Shown here piece by piece: positions 9,522-18,051 of a DNA stretch of 64,000 bases. The stretch is from NCBI RefSeq assembly GCF_035917575.1, contig NZ_CP109090.1, positions 186,001-250,000 on the forward strand, read 5' to 3'. A model generated the notes under the pieces. The model was not told the DNA's origin and did no database searches. It was given only the letters and a program-made list of their open reading frames with translations. Numbering within the stretch: the stretch's first letter is position 1; each line of letters begins with the position of its first letter. The position numbers and the translations under genes are program-made. Source of the stretch: Streptomyces sp. NBC_01788. Its GTDB lineage: Bacteria > Actinomycetota > Actinomycetes > Streptomycetales > Streptomycetaceae.

Positions 9522-10928
9522 GTGCACACTACCGCCTCGCGTCCCCAGCTCGCCGTCTCGGCCGACGGCCATGGAGTGGTCAGCCACGCCGGCTCCCGCC
9601 TGCTGGCCGATCTGGCCGATGCCACCGGCCTGACCGTCGCCTTCAACGACGTGCTGCGCAGGCTGCGGCCACGGGGTACCGGACACGCCCCCGGGCGGAT
9701 CGCCGTGGACATAGCCGTGATGCTCGCCGACGGCGGCGAAGCAATCCGTGACCTCGGCATCCTGCGTGACCAGCCGACGGTGTTCGGCCCGGTCGCCTCC
9801 ACAACGACCGCATGGCGGCTGCTGACCGACATCGACTCCACGATGCTCGCCGCGCTGCGGGCGGCCAGAGCCCAAGCCCGCGAAGTCGCCTGGCTGCAGG
9901 CCGCCGAAACCGGCGGGGGCATACCCGCGACCCGCGCCGCCGGGCGCGACCTGCCCGGCCTGGTCCTGGACATCGACGCCACACTGATCACGTGCCACTC
10001 CGAGAAGGAGCAGGCCGCACCCACCTACAAGGGCGGCTTCGGCTACCACCCGCTGCTGTGCTTCCTGTCGAACACCGGCGAAGCAATGTCCGGGCTCCTG
10101 CGGCCCGGCAACGCCGGAGCCAACACCGCCACCGACCACATCACGGTCCTCGACGCCGCGCTCGCCCAGATCCCCGGCGCCCACCGGCACGGCACCCCCA
10201 TCCTCATCCGGGCCGACAGCGCCGGAGGCGCGAAAGCCTTCCTGGCCCACCTCCAAACCCTGCGTGAGAACGGCCTGGACCTGCGCTTCTCGGTCGGCTA
10301 CCCGGTCACCGAACCAGTCCGCCGCGCGATCCGGGCCCTCCCCGACAACCTCTGGCACCCCGCCCTCGACCAGAACGGAACCCTGCGGGACGGCGCCGAG
10401 GTCGCCGAGCTGACCGGCATGGTCGACCTGGCCGGCTACCCGGCCGGCACCCGCCTCATCGTGCGACGCGAACGACCGCACCCGGGCGCCCAACTGTCCC
10501 TGTTCGACCAGGACGAGGGCCTGCGCCACCAGGTGTTCCTCACCGACACCCCCTTCGCGGGAGGCGGTTCCGCCCAGTTCCTGGAGGTCCGCCACCGCGG
10601 GCACGCCACCGTCGAAGACCACATCCGCACGGGCCAAAGCACCGGATTCGGCCGCTTCCCCTCCCGCCACTTCGCTCTCAACGCCGCCTGGTTCGAGCTG
10701 TCCCTGACCGCAATCGACCTGCTGGCCTGGACCCGCCTCCTGCTGCTGGACGGCGAGTTGGCCACCGCCGAACCCAAGAAGCTCCGCTACCGACTGCTGC
10801 ACGCCGCCGCCCGCATCACCCGCGGCGGACGCCGCCTGCGACTACGGATCGCCACCACCTGGCCCTGGCGACACGAGCTGGCCAGTGCTTTCACCCGCCT
10901 GCAGGCCCTGCCCCGACCGGTCACCTGA
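9522..10928 (+). CDS. IS1380-family transposase
   Basis: This 468-residue DDE transposase starts at a GTG. LVLDIDATLITCHSEKEQA carries the first catalytic Asp, the second lies in PILIRADSAGGAKAFL, and the C-terminal region ends in ITRGGRRLRLRIATTWPW, as in other IS1380 enzymes. Length is full. It is the only gene of the insertion sequence at 9402-11083. Its start is probably controlled by the hairpin just upstream. Confidence 0.92.
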   Translation: MHTTASRPQLAVSADGHGVVSHAGSRLLADLADATGLTVAFNDVLRRLRPRGTGHAPGRIAVDIAVMLADGGEAIRDLGILRDQPTVFGPVASTTTAWRLLTDIDSTMLAALRAARAQAREVAWLQAAETGGGIPATRAAGRDLPGLVLDIDATLITCHSEKEQAAPTYKGGFGYHPLLCFLSNTGEAMSGLLRPGNAGANTATDHITVLDAALAQIPGAHRHGTPILIRADSAGGAKAFLAHLQTLRENGLDLRFSVGYPVTEPVRRAIRALPDNLWHPALDQNGTLRDGAEVAELTGMVDLAGYPAGTRLIVRRERPHPGAQLSLFDQDEGLRHQVFLTDTPFAGGGSAQFLEVRHRGHATVEDHIRTGQSTGFGRFPSRHFALNAAWFELSLTAIDLLAWTRLLLLDGELATAEPKKLRYRLLHAAARITRGGRRLRLRIATTWPWRHELASAFTRLQALPRPVT

Positions 10929-11083
10929 ACCGGGCACCACCTCCCCTGCCCACCCACGACCGAGGAGCCTGGAGAACCCGGCCGAGCGTCGGGCCATCGC
11001 CATGCGCACCGGCAGACCAGCAGCCAGAACCGCCCATCTCACCGGGACTACCCCGCGCAGCCTCCCGAAGCGAAACAGGGAGG

Positions 11084-11087
11084 TTAG
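11084..11087. repeat. target-site duplication TTAG, right copy
   Basis: This is the second copy of TTAG, directly after the right inverted repeat (ending 11083). Removing one copy with the element restores the reading frame of the interrupted gene. Confidence 0.85.
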
Positions 11088-11306
11088 TCCATTGTGCCTG
11101 GCCGAAGGGGAGCCGCCGCCGACGAGCGGCACTCCGATCTCTCAGGCGCTGCGGCGACTCGGCGCTGCCAAGGGCAATCACGTCGACGAGTTCTCCGCAG
11201 TCGGACTCGGCCGCCACCGCGACACAGACGACTGGCTTTCACCCAGGAACCGGTCGAGGCCCGACGAGCGCGCCACTTGACTTGGTGCGGGGAAGGAGCG
11301 CAAGTG

Positions 11307-12194
11307 TTACGGACCGACCAGCAGTTCGGCCAATTCGCCTCGGCTGCTCGACTGATGCAGATCACTGACTTGGCCGTCACCGACTTCGACGACCCGCCAC
11401 ACCCCGTCCGAGCGAAGGGCCACGTCGGTTGTGACGAACCGGCATCCTAGGCGCCGCACTGCAGGCCCGATGTGATCAAGGTCAGGCACCAGCCCGCGCC
11501 CAAACGGGCTATCCGGATGGGGCGTCAGCAGGCTGGGTTCACCATCGAGCCACCAGGCGCGCACTTCAGCCGCGACGGACTCAAGCCGCGAGAACGCCTC
11601 GAAGGCGCGGAGAACGATCCCACCAGCCAGGAACTCCTCCTGCAACTCTACAAAGCGCTGCACGACCCGCATCAGCTCCACGGCGTCGGCGAGATCGGGA
11701 ATGAAGCACGCCTGGTCCCACTCGTGCTTGCGCGATTTGACGTAGTCCTTCACGATTCCCGAGCCTGGCAGCAGGGGCGCGGCAAGAGCAGCCAGGTCGT
11801 CGGCGGTCAGCATCTCACCGGGCTCCGTGGGACGCCACACGCTCGCGGGCGTGACGTCGACGAACATTGCATACCAGCCTGGCAGTTCGTGAGCGGTGCG
11901 GTATTGCTCCGGTGTCACGAGCAACTTGGTGCCACGTCGGCTCAGGGCCTCAGCCAACACGGCGTATCGATCGCTGGGAATCATCCAGCCCCGGTACCAC
12001 GCACTTCCCAGCCCAGCCGGAACTCGTGCAACTGCCTGCTGCGCGTCGCCCTGCAACAGCGCGTCGTGGTCGATCAGCCCTACTGCCCCGCCACAGGCGC
12101 GGACCTCCCGAGCTTCCAGCGCGAAGTGTTCGTCTACACGTCGAGGGTTCAACGAATCACGGCAGTACAGGACGGGCATCGGCATGACCGACAC
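11307..12194 (-). CDS. ATP-grasp protein, R2K clade family 3-like
   Basis: This is about 295 residues. I chose the GTG at 12194 because GGAGG lies nine bases upstream; ATGs at 12185 and 12179 are alternatives. The protein starts MPVLYCRDSLNPRRVDEHF after the leader codons. It contains GIVKDYVKSRKHEWDQACFIPD, GIVLRAFEAF and a C-terminal WRVVEVGDGQVSDL, the layout of R2K-type ATP-grasp ligases. Such enzymes form amide-like bonds using ATP; many sit in phage-defence or peptide-tagging contexts, but no partner is seen here. It converges on the IS-split gene with only 26 bases between the stops. The gene appears intact. Confidence 0.75.
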   Translation of the reverse strand: MSVMPMPVLYCRDSLNPRRVDEHFALEAREVRACGGAVGLIDHDALLQGDAQQAVARVPAGLGSAWYRGWMIPSDRYAVLAEALSRRGTKLLVTPEQYRTAHELPGWYAMFVDVTPASVWRPTEPGEMLTADDLAALAAPLLPGSGIVKDYVKSRKHEWDQACFIPDLADAVELMRVVQRFVELQEEFLAGGIVLRAFEAFSRLESVAAEVRAWWLDGEPSLLTPHPDSPFGRGLVPDLDHIGPAVRRLGCRFVTTDVALRSDGVWRVVEVGDGQVSDLHQSSSRGELAELLVGP

Positions 12195-12281
12195 GCTACG
12201 GAACCTCCACCTCTCGGGCCACGGGTTTCGCGCTGCCAGGCACGGCATCTTGCCAAGTTCAGAGAAGCTTCCTTTGGGCCG

Positions 12282-13313
12282 TCGACGTGCCGTGGGATCG
12301 GGCCAGCCGCATCGAGGCGAGGGGCGGTGGGCGACGAAGGAGACGCCCCTGACGGCGTGCACCTTGCGCACGCCCCGTCCCGCTGGCTGCAGATCGCGGG
12401 GCAGCCGTCACGTCGGCACTGGCGGCGCCCGGACCAGGCTGGCCGGTGGGCTGCCGGCGGGAAGCCGTACGCGACCTCGGTCCGTACGCACAGCGAGACG
12501 GTGCTGCGGACCTTCTACGACTTCCACCGCGACGCCGGCACCGGGCCGGTCCTCAATCCGTTTCCGCTGGACCGCTCGCGGCGGGGGCGGCGAGCGCACG
12601 CTTACCGCAACCCGATGGATCCGCCGCGCAACGAGCGCATCGGCCTCTACCGGCCGAGGCTGCCGCAGCGGATTCCTCGCAGCGTCCCAGACGCGGAGTT
12701 CAACGAGATCTTCGCCCGGCTGCCCTCCCACCGTGACCGGGCCCTGGTCGCCTTCTACGTCTCCACCGGCGCCCGGGCCAGCGAGTTGCTGTCCGCCTGG
12801 CAGGGCGGCGTCGCCCCGGGCCGCCAGCTGATCAGCGTGGTCCGCAAGGGCACCGGCGAGGTCCAGGAGCTTCCGGCCTCGACGGATGCGTTCGTCTGGC
12901 TGCGGCTCTATCAGTTGGAGCTTGAGGATGCGATTCCGAGGGGGCGGCGGGTTCCGCTGTGGTGGACGTTGCGCAACCCGTCTCGGCCGCTGACCTATCA
13001 CGCGGCACACCGGATGTTCGAGCGGGCCAGCAGCAAGGCCGGCACCACGGCGACACTGCATGCGCTGCGGCACACCGCCGCCTACCGCATGGCAGAGGAC
13101 CCCGGCCTCCCGCTCACCGATGTCCAATTCGTCCTCGGACATGCGCAGTTGACCACCCAGATCTATCTCACTCCCCGCAAGGAAGAGGTCATCCGGCGGC
13201 TGCTGGCCCATCACGCCGAACAGACGAGACAGGCCGCCGCTCGCACCGCACCTGCCGCTGCCCCTGGCTATTCGGCTGAGTCGCTGGGTGTGCTGTTCGG
13301 GACGGCCTGCTGA
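12282..13313 (+). pseudogene. tyrosine recombinase 1 of a Tn554-like pair, 5' truncated
   Basis: Recombinase homology begins about PSRWLQIAGQPSRRHWRRPDQ and runs to a natural stop at 13311-13313. Catalytic residues are present: Arg in STGARASELL, HALRHTAAYRM (HxxR), VLGHAQL and the Tyr of TTQIYLTPRKEE. The usual N-terminal segment and start codon are missing, and the frame upstream of about 12282 is unrelated, so the call is partial. It overlaps the next recombinase gene by one base (TGATG), so the pair was translationally coupled. The arrangement resembles Tn554-type elements, which need more than one recombinase. Confidence 0.7.
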
Positions 13314-14797
13314 TGACCACGACGCCGGAGACCGCGCAGGCCGCGGCAGCTTCGCCGCTACGGCCGGTCACGGAGTTGGTCCGGGCACGATCGACGGAGG
13401 ATGCATGGCCCGCGACTCGGCAGAGCCGCGAGGAGGTCTGGGGCCGGCTGGCCGCCGAGCCCTTCGCTCCGGCCTGCGACAACAACGGTCGCAAGTTCGG
13501 GCTTGGCCTGCTGCTGGACTGGCTGGCCGATCGGCCCGGCGCCACCTGGCAGGAACGTTGGCTGGCCAGCGGCGCCGACGACGACGGCGCCAACTGGCGC
13601 GAGATCCCGCTGCGTTGGATGCGTGAGCGCGGACACGAGGTCCCCTAGCGCCAGGAGTCCTTCTTCCGGGCGGTGCACCCCGCTCTTTGCGCCGACCTCG
13701 TCCGGCCTTCACTGCCCTGGTTGATCACCTCGTCGCTTCGCAGCAGCGCGCTCGTCGGCATGCTCGCCCAGCACCGAGACCCAACCGGCTTCGCCCGACT
13801 GCGAGAACGCTGCGCTACGGATCCGAGCGTCAACACGGCCGCGGCGACCCGCACCGCCTACCGCGCTGCCCAGATCCTCGTCGCCAAGGGCGGCATCATC
13901 GCCGACATCGTCCCGGGCGACGTCCTTGAACTGCTGGACATCGAGGCCGAACTGCGCGGCACCTCTGTCGGAGCCACCCACCTGTTCTATCGGGTCCTGC
14001 ACGACCTGGATGTCTTCGACGATCAGGCTCCGGCGACGCTGCGCGAACTGCGAACGGGCGGCCAGCGCACGTCCGAGGAACTGATCGACCGCTACGGCAT
14101 CGCCTGCCGCCCCGTCCGCGATCTCCTCGTCGACTACCTGCGAGAACGCCAGCCGGCACTGGACTACAACAGCCTGGACGCGCTGTCCTACTACCTGGCC
14201 AAGTTGTTCTGGTCAGACCTGGAACGGCACCACCCAGGCATCGACAGCCTGCACCTGCCGACCGACGTCGCCGACACCTGGAAGCAGCGGCTTCGCACCA
14301 CCACCAAGACTGTCCGCACCCCGGACGGCCGCCGGATCACCACCGAGGCACCTCGGATCAACTACCGCGAGTGCCTCACCCACGTGCGGGCCTTCTACCT
14401 GGACCTGGCGCACTGGGCCGTCGAAGATCCCGCCCGCTGGGCTGGCTGGGTCGCCCCCTGCCCGATCGGCAGCGAGGAGATCAACCGCAAGAAGGACAAG
14501 CGGCGCCGCAAATCACGGATGGACGCCCGCACCCGCGAGCGGCTGCCAGTGCTGCCGGTCCTGGTCCGCAGCGTCGACCAGCACCGCAAGGATGCTGCCG
14601 TCGTGCTGGCCGCAGCCCGCGACGCTGCACCGGGCGAGACGTTCACCGCCGCCGGGCAGACGTTGGTACGCGTCGCCCCGCAGCGGTCGGCAGCCGCAAA
14701 AGTGCTGGCCGAGGACCCCATCACCGGGCACCGACGCGATCTCGGACGCGAAGAGGTGTCGGCGTACTCGCCTATGTGCAGAGCCGCGTACGGATGA
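13313..14797 (+). pseudogene. tyrosine recombinase 2 of the pair, amber-interrupted and 3' truncated
   Basis: The frame opens with MTTTPETAQAA and the conserved VRARSTEDAWPATRQSREEVWGRL segment. An in-frame TAG at 13646-13648 follows WMRERGHEVP, after which the same frame continues (SFFRAVHPALCADLVRPSL ...) to about residue 490. Relatives are about 800 residues, with the catalytic domain at the C-terminus. Here the sequence ends after EDPITGHRRDLGREE, where foreign DNA begins, so the whole catalytic half is gone. Nonsense codon plus truncation mark it as dead. Confidence 0.7.
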
Positions 14798-14855
14798 ACG
14801 TGCAGAGCAAGGAGACCTGTGAAGCGCCGGTCTCGTTGTTCGAGATGATGGGGCG

Positions 14856-15257
14856 GTGTCTCTCCGCTACTTCAATCAGACCGGCTGGACCGCGATCTTC
14901 AACGGCACCGACACCGAGATTGGCCGCATGGTGCGTGTAGAGGGCTGGGACCAGGCGACCGGGACGGCTCTTGTCGTCGATCCCAAGCGTGGTGCCCTGC
15001 GTCCGGTGACAGATTACGAGGACTTCTCCCACTTGGAGCGAGCCGACCAGGTGGTGGCCGCGGTGCCTGGTGGAGGGTGGCGGGTGCACTGGACGGACGA
15101 GGGCCCGGGGGGAACACCGCTGACGGAACAGGTGCTGGCCTGGCTCATCACGTCGCAGGGGCGGGCGACGGCCATCACGGTCGATGCCCAGGGGCATGTC
15201 GAGGATGCTGATGGCGCCGACGCCTTCATCCCGCCGGGCGAGGACCCGGTGTCTTGA
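14856..15257 (+). CDS. hypothetical protein, 133 aa
   Basis: The GTG start is followed by SLRYFNQTGWTAIFNGTDTEIGRMVRVEGWD. The protein is soluble, acidic (D/E-rich C-terminus FIPPGEDPVS) and has no signal peptide, membrane segment or motif I recognise. Codon use is typical of the host and the frame is uninterrupted. It lies between the truncated recombinase and the convergent istB remnant, so it may be a cargo gene of a former element. Confidence 0.5.
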   Translation: MSLRYFNQTGWTAIFNGTDTEIGRMVRVEGWDQATGTALVVDPKRGALRPVTDYEDFSHLERADQVVAAVPGGGWRVHWTDEGPGGTPLTEQVLAWLITSQGRATAITVDAQGHVEDADGADAFIPPGEDPVS

Positions 15258-15267
15258 TCGCAGATGG

Positions 15268-16037
15268 TCAGGCCACGTCGTTCTCTCGCTCGATGGCCTT
15301 GAGGCGGTTCTTGAGCCGGTAGCTGGGACCGTTGATGCAGATGACCTCCCAGTGGTGGAGGAGTCGGTCGAGGATGGCGGTGGCGAGGACTTCATCGCCA
15401 AAGACCTGGCCCCATTGCCGAAGGTTTTGTTCGAGGTCAGGATGATCGAGCCCTTCTCGTAGCGCTTGGAGATCACCTGGAAGACCAGGTTCGCCTCGGC
15501 TCGTTCCAGGGGCTGGTAGCCGACTTCATCGACGACGAGGACGCTGGGCCGCAGGTAGGTGCCGAGCTTGTTCGTCAAACGCCCTGCGGCCTCGGCGGCC
15601 TTGAGGTTGCGGACCATGTCGTCGAGGCTCGTACAGTAGATCGAGTAGCCGGCCCGGCAGGCCGCGACCGCCAGGGCGACAGCGATGTGTGTCTTGCCGA
15701 CCCCGGGCGGTCCGAGCAGGGCGGCATTGGCCTTGGCCTCGACGAAGGACAAGGTGGCGAGGTCCTTGACCTTGCGCGGGTCAAGGTCGGGCTGGAAGGA
15801 GAAGTCGTACTCGTCCAGCGTCTTGTGGTGCGGCAGCCGTGACAGCCGCAGGCCCTGGCGGAACCGGCGGTCGTCACGCACGGCGAGTTCCTCCGAAAGC
15901 ACCAGATCGAGGAAGTCGAGATAGCCCATCTTCCCTTCGTCAGCCCGCCGGATGTACTCGTTGATTGTCTCGGTCAGGTGGGGCAGGCCGAGCTTGCCGG
16001 CCGTGTTGCGGATGCGGGTGGAGACCAGCTCGCTCAA
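15268..16037 (-). pseudogene. istB: IS21-family helper ATPase IstB, frameshifted
   Basis: AAA+ transposition helper. N-terminal KLGLPHLTETINEY, Walker A GPPGVGKT and Walker B VLVVDEVGY are intact. After ILTSNKTF (near 15425) one base is missing, and the C-terminus (QWGQVFGDEVLATAILDRLL ... RLKNRLKAIERENDVA) continues in another frame to a stop at 15268-15270. The start overlaps the end of istA by four bases (ATGA), the usual istA-istB coupling. Confidence 0.8.
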
Positions 16038-16516
16038 GACGTTTCCCTCGTGCTCGGACGGGTGGTGAAGGGACGGGTGCCAGTCAGCTCGTCATAGACC
16101 GACAGCGGACGGCGGCCGACCTCGATGCGGGTGGCGGCAGCCCTGTTCAGCAGGGCTTGCAGCGGTCCGGCCACCTCGCCCAGAGGACGTTCGCGCCGGG
16201 GCTGGGGGACGTCGCCGGTGGTGGTGCGGCGGCCCTTGTCGGTGGGCAGGCCGTCCCAGTGGGTCTCCTCGACGACGCGGACGCCGCGGCCAATCGCCCG
16301 AGGGTGTGTGGCCAGCAGCGTCTCGCCATTGGAGTCCGCGGCGGTCGAGTGCAGCATGATCTGTGACTTCGTGGCCCGGATCTCAACCAGTTGGCGGGGG
16401 TGGACTCGGCGGGCGGGCACCGAGTAGAGGTTGCCGCCGAAGGCGACCAGGCAGTCCTTGCCGACGGGCCGCAAGGGCACGTCCGGTTCGGCGGGCGGGG
16501 ACGGGGAAACCGGCAC
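16034..16516 (-). pseudogene. istA: IS21-family transposase IstA, C-terminal fragment
   Basis: About 160 codons of the C-terminal region remain (CLVAFGGNLYSVPARRVHPRQLVEIRAT region, then GRRPLSVYDELTG to the stop). The catalytic rve core and N-terminus are missing. At about 16516 the sequence abuts an oppositely oriented IstB fragment of another IS21-type element. Upstream start codons in this frame are fortuitous. Confidence 0.75.
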
Positions 16517-16529
16517 CGGAAACGGTGCA

Positions 16530-16803
16530 CGGCGTCCCGTCCCCGACCCAACACCTCGAACTCGACCGCCGCGGAGCCGAGATGCTGTTCCAAGTTTTGA
16601 CCGAGAGGGAGGAGAAGAACAGTGTGGCCATCGCCTCGAACGAATCGTTCGGAGGCTGGACGAAGACGTTCACCGACCCGAGGCTCTGCGCGGCCATCGT
16701 CGACCGACTCACCTTCAACGGCACCATCATCGAAACCGGCACCGAGTCCTACCGGCTCGCCCGCACGAAGGCCAAGCAGCAAGAACCGCGCAAGCAGTCA
16801 TAG
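16530..16803 (+). pseudogene. second IS21-type IstB, C-terminal fragment
   Basis: The plus strand reads LDRRGAEMLFQVLTEREE, IASNESFGGWTKTFTDPRL and DRLTFNGTIIETGTESYRL to a stop. This is the C-terminal third of an IstB-like ATPase, clearly divergent from the copy at 15268-16037. Its Walker motifs are missing. It meets the istA fragment head-on, which points to insertion of one IS21-type element into another followed by deletion. Confidence 0.7.
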
Positions 16804-16920
16804 CGAGCGAGCACGGGACGAGCCCGGGGAAGCAATGTCAAAACCTGTGGCGGGGAGCCGCACCGTCACGCACGAGCCCAGGGCGCAACCGCTGATGATC
16901 GTCCGGTGGCGTTTGGTCGA

Positions 16921-17289
16921 TCAAGCGCGGTCGTGGAGCGTGACCTGGTAGCCGTCGGGGTCGGCGAAGGTGAAGGTCCGACCGAAGGGGCCGTCGATCG
17001 GTGCGGAGACGATGGTGTGACCGTCGGCGACGAACGCGTCGTGGATGGCCTGGACGTCGGTGGCGTGGAGCCAGATCGCGGCACCGATGCCGGGCTGAGC
17101 GACGGATGCGAGGTCGGTGCCGGGAATGACGTCGCGGAGTGCGAACGCGATCGGCTTCGTCTCGAAGACGACGGCGTGCGGAGGTCCGGCCGGCGAGCGG
17201 ACGAGGCCCAGGTACTGCTCGTAGAACGCCTGTGAAGCGTCGAGGTCACGCACTTGGAGCGAGATGAAGTCGGGGCCGGTGGCGGGCAT
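16921..17289 (-). CDS. VOC (glyoxalase/bleomycin-resistance fold) family protein
   Basis: This 122-residue protein has one vicinal-oxygen-chelate domain: DFISLQVRDLDASQAFYEQYLGL at the start and FTFADPDGYQVTLHD at the end. It most likely detoxifies or binds a small molecule. AAGGAG lies seven bases before the ATG. It is divergently transcribed from a MarR regulator, with two operator-like palindromes between the genes, so it is probably repressed by MarR until a ligand appears. Confidence 0.85.
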   Translation of the reverse strand: MPATGPDFISLQVRDLDASQAFYEQYLGLVRSPAGPPHAVVFETKPIAFALRDVIPGTDLASVAQPGIGAAIWLHATDVQAIHDAFVADGHTIVSAPIDGPFGRTFTFADPDGYQVTLHDRA

Positions 17290-17309
17290 GATGACGCTCC
17301 TTGTTTTCG

Positions 17310-17325
17310 TGTCAGTTTTCTGACA
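17310..17325. promoter_or_regulatory. MarR operator 1
   Basis: Perfect palindrome TGTCAG-N4-CTGACA (N4 = tttt), 21 bases upstream of the VOC gene start. An identical half-site pair occurs at 17338-17353, centres 28 bp apart. Confidence 0.75.
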
Positions 17326-17337
17326 TGCGGCAAACTA

Positions 17338-17353
17338 TGTCAGAATACTGACA
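17338..17353. promoter_or_regulatory. MarR operator 2, overlapping the marR start codon
   Basis: Perfect palindrome TGTCAG-N4-CTGACA (N4 = aata) whose last base is the A of the marR ATG. Binding here would block both transcription and access to the marR start, so autorepression is likely. Confidence 0.75.
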
Positions 17354-17811
17354 TGAGTCAAGAAGGTGTCGGCGTCGACCTGGAGACGTCACTGGGCTAC
17401 CTGCTCAAAGAAGCGTCGAGCGCCCTCCGCGCGGCCATGGAGGAAGTGCTGCGGCCGCTCGGGGTGAGCGTGACGCACTACTCCTGCCTCGAGCTGCTGG
17501 CGCAACGACCGGGCTTGTCGAACTCCGAGCTCGCGCGGGGCGCGTTCGTGACACGGCAGACGATGAACGTGCTGCTCCAGGCCCTGGAACGAGACGGCTA
17601 CGTGACCAGGCCTGCGGAGGCACCCGTCGGGAAGGTGCTTCCCACGCGGCTCACGCCTCGCGGCCGACGAAGCCTCGAGAAGGCGAGCGCAGCCGTCCGG
17701 TCCGTCGAGGCCAGAATGCTGGCCGGCCTGACCGAGACCGAGCAGTCGGGCGCGTTCCGGATCCTGCAGAGCATGATCCATTCCCTGCGCGGTGACAACG
17801 AAGGTGCATAG
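17353..17811 (+). CDS. MarR-family transcriptional regulator
   Basis: 152 residues. Winged helix-turn-helix with HYSCLELLAQRPGLSNSELARGAFVTRQTMNVLLQAL (about 41-77) and wing LPTRLTPRGRR. I chose the ATG at 17353, since the longer open frame upstream would run through both operators and the VOC gene. No Shine-Dalgarno precedes it and the operator abuts the ATG, so the mRNA may be leaderless. It probably controls itself and the divergent VOC gene. Intact. Confidence 0.88.
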   Translation: MSQEGVGVDLETSLGYLLKEASSALRAAMEEVLRPLGVSVTHYSCLELLAQRPGLSNSELARGAFVTRQTMNVLLQALERDGYVTRPAEAPVGKVLPTRLTPRGRRSLEKASAAVRSVEARMLAGLTETEQSGAFRILQSMIHSLRGDNEGA

Positions 17812-17962
17812 CTCGTTCCGCGGCGCACGTCTCGCCGCGCTCGGACAGGAGTGCAGCCGAGCCTGAAATCCGTGTCGGCGACCTCGAAAACCGACAGACC
17901 CCGACTACACCCTCTGCTGCGATGAGCCGGCTATGAGCCGGGGCCGACTTGGCCCGGAAGCC

Positions 17963-18047
17963 GGGGCCACTTCAAGCCGGAATCTCCGCCCAACCGATCT
18001 TCGAGTGGAGCCACTTCAAGCCGGAAAAATGGGGCCAACTCAAACCG
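17963..18047. repeat. three related direct repeats, possible IS21-type end
   Basis: ggggccacttcaagccgga (17963-17981) and ggagccacttcaagccgga (18007-18025) differ at one base, and a diverged copy (ggggccaactcaaaccg) lies at 18031-18047. IS21 elements carry such repeats at their ends, and an IstB fragment lies 1.1 kb upstream. This may be the matching right end, now separated. The IS5 element inserted directly beside it. Confidence 0.4.
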
Positions 18048-18051
18048 TTAA

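Larger units (their letters stand above)
9402..11083 (+). mobile_element. complete IS1380-family insertion sequence (1682 bp)
   Basis: The element is bounded by imperfect inverted repeats beginning CCTCgCcGTTTCGCTT on the left (from 9402) and CCTCcCtGTTTCGCTT read inward from the right end (ending 11083), each flanked by TTAG. It carries one transposase gene (9522-10928). Length, 4-bp duplication and transposase all fit the IS1380 family. It lies inside a small host gene in the same orientation. Nothing in the element looks damaged, so it may still be active. Confidence 0.88.
9091..11280 (+). pseudogene. conserved hypothetical gene split by an IS1380 element
   Basis: Exonic parts are 9091-9401 and 11088-11280. 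The first half (MYCLQAVIATESVLR ... GPVAYVEAEYFGGVGTQ ... VWDAGKIVLS) is broken by an insertion sequence. If bases 9402-11087 (element plus one TTAG copy) are removed, the frame continues exactly through PLCLAEGEPPP and GTPISQALRRLGAA to a stop at 11278-11280, giving 167 residues. The family occurs in Streptomyces as a protein of unknown function; the YFGGVGTQ and VGLGRHRDTDDW segments look conserved. No catalytic motif is evident. Because both halves and the 4-base duplication are undamaged, the insertion looks recent. Confidence 0.8.

Noticed and set aside
11472..12281. Long plus-strand open frame leading into the first recombinase
   Set aside because: It is antisense to the ATP-grasp gene and has no homology before about 12282; only the part after that is recombinase.
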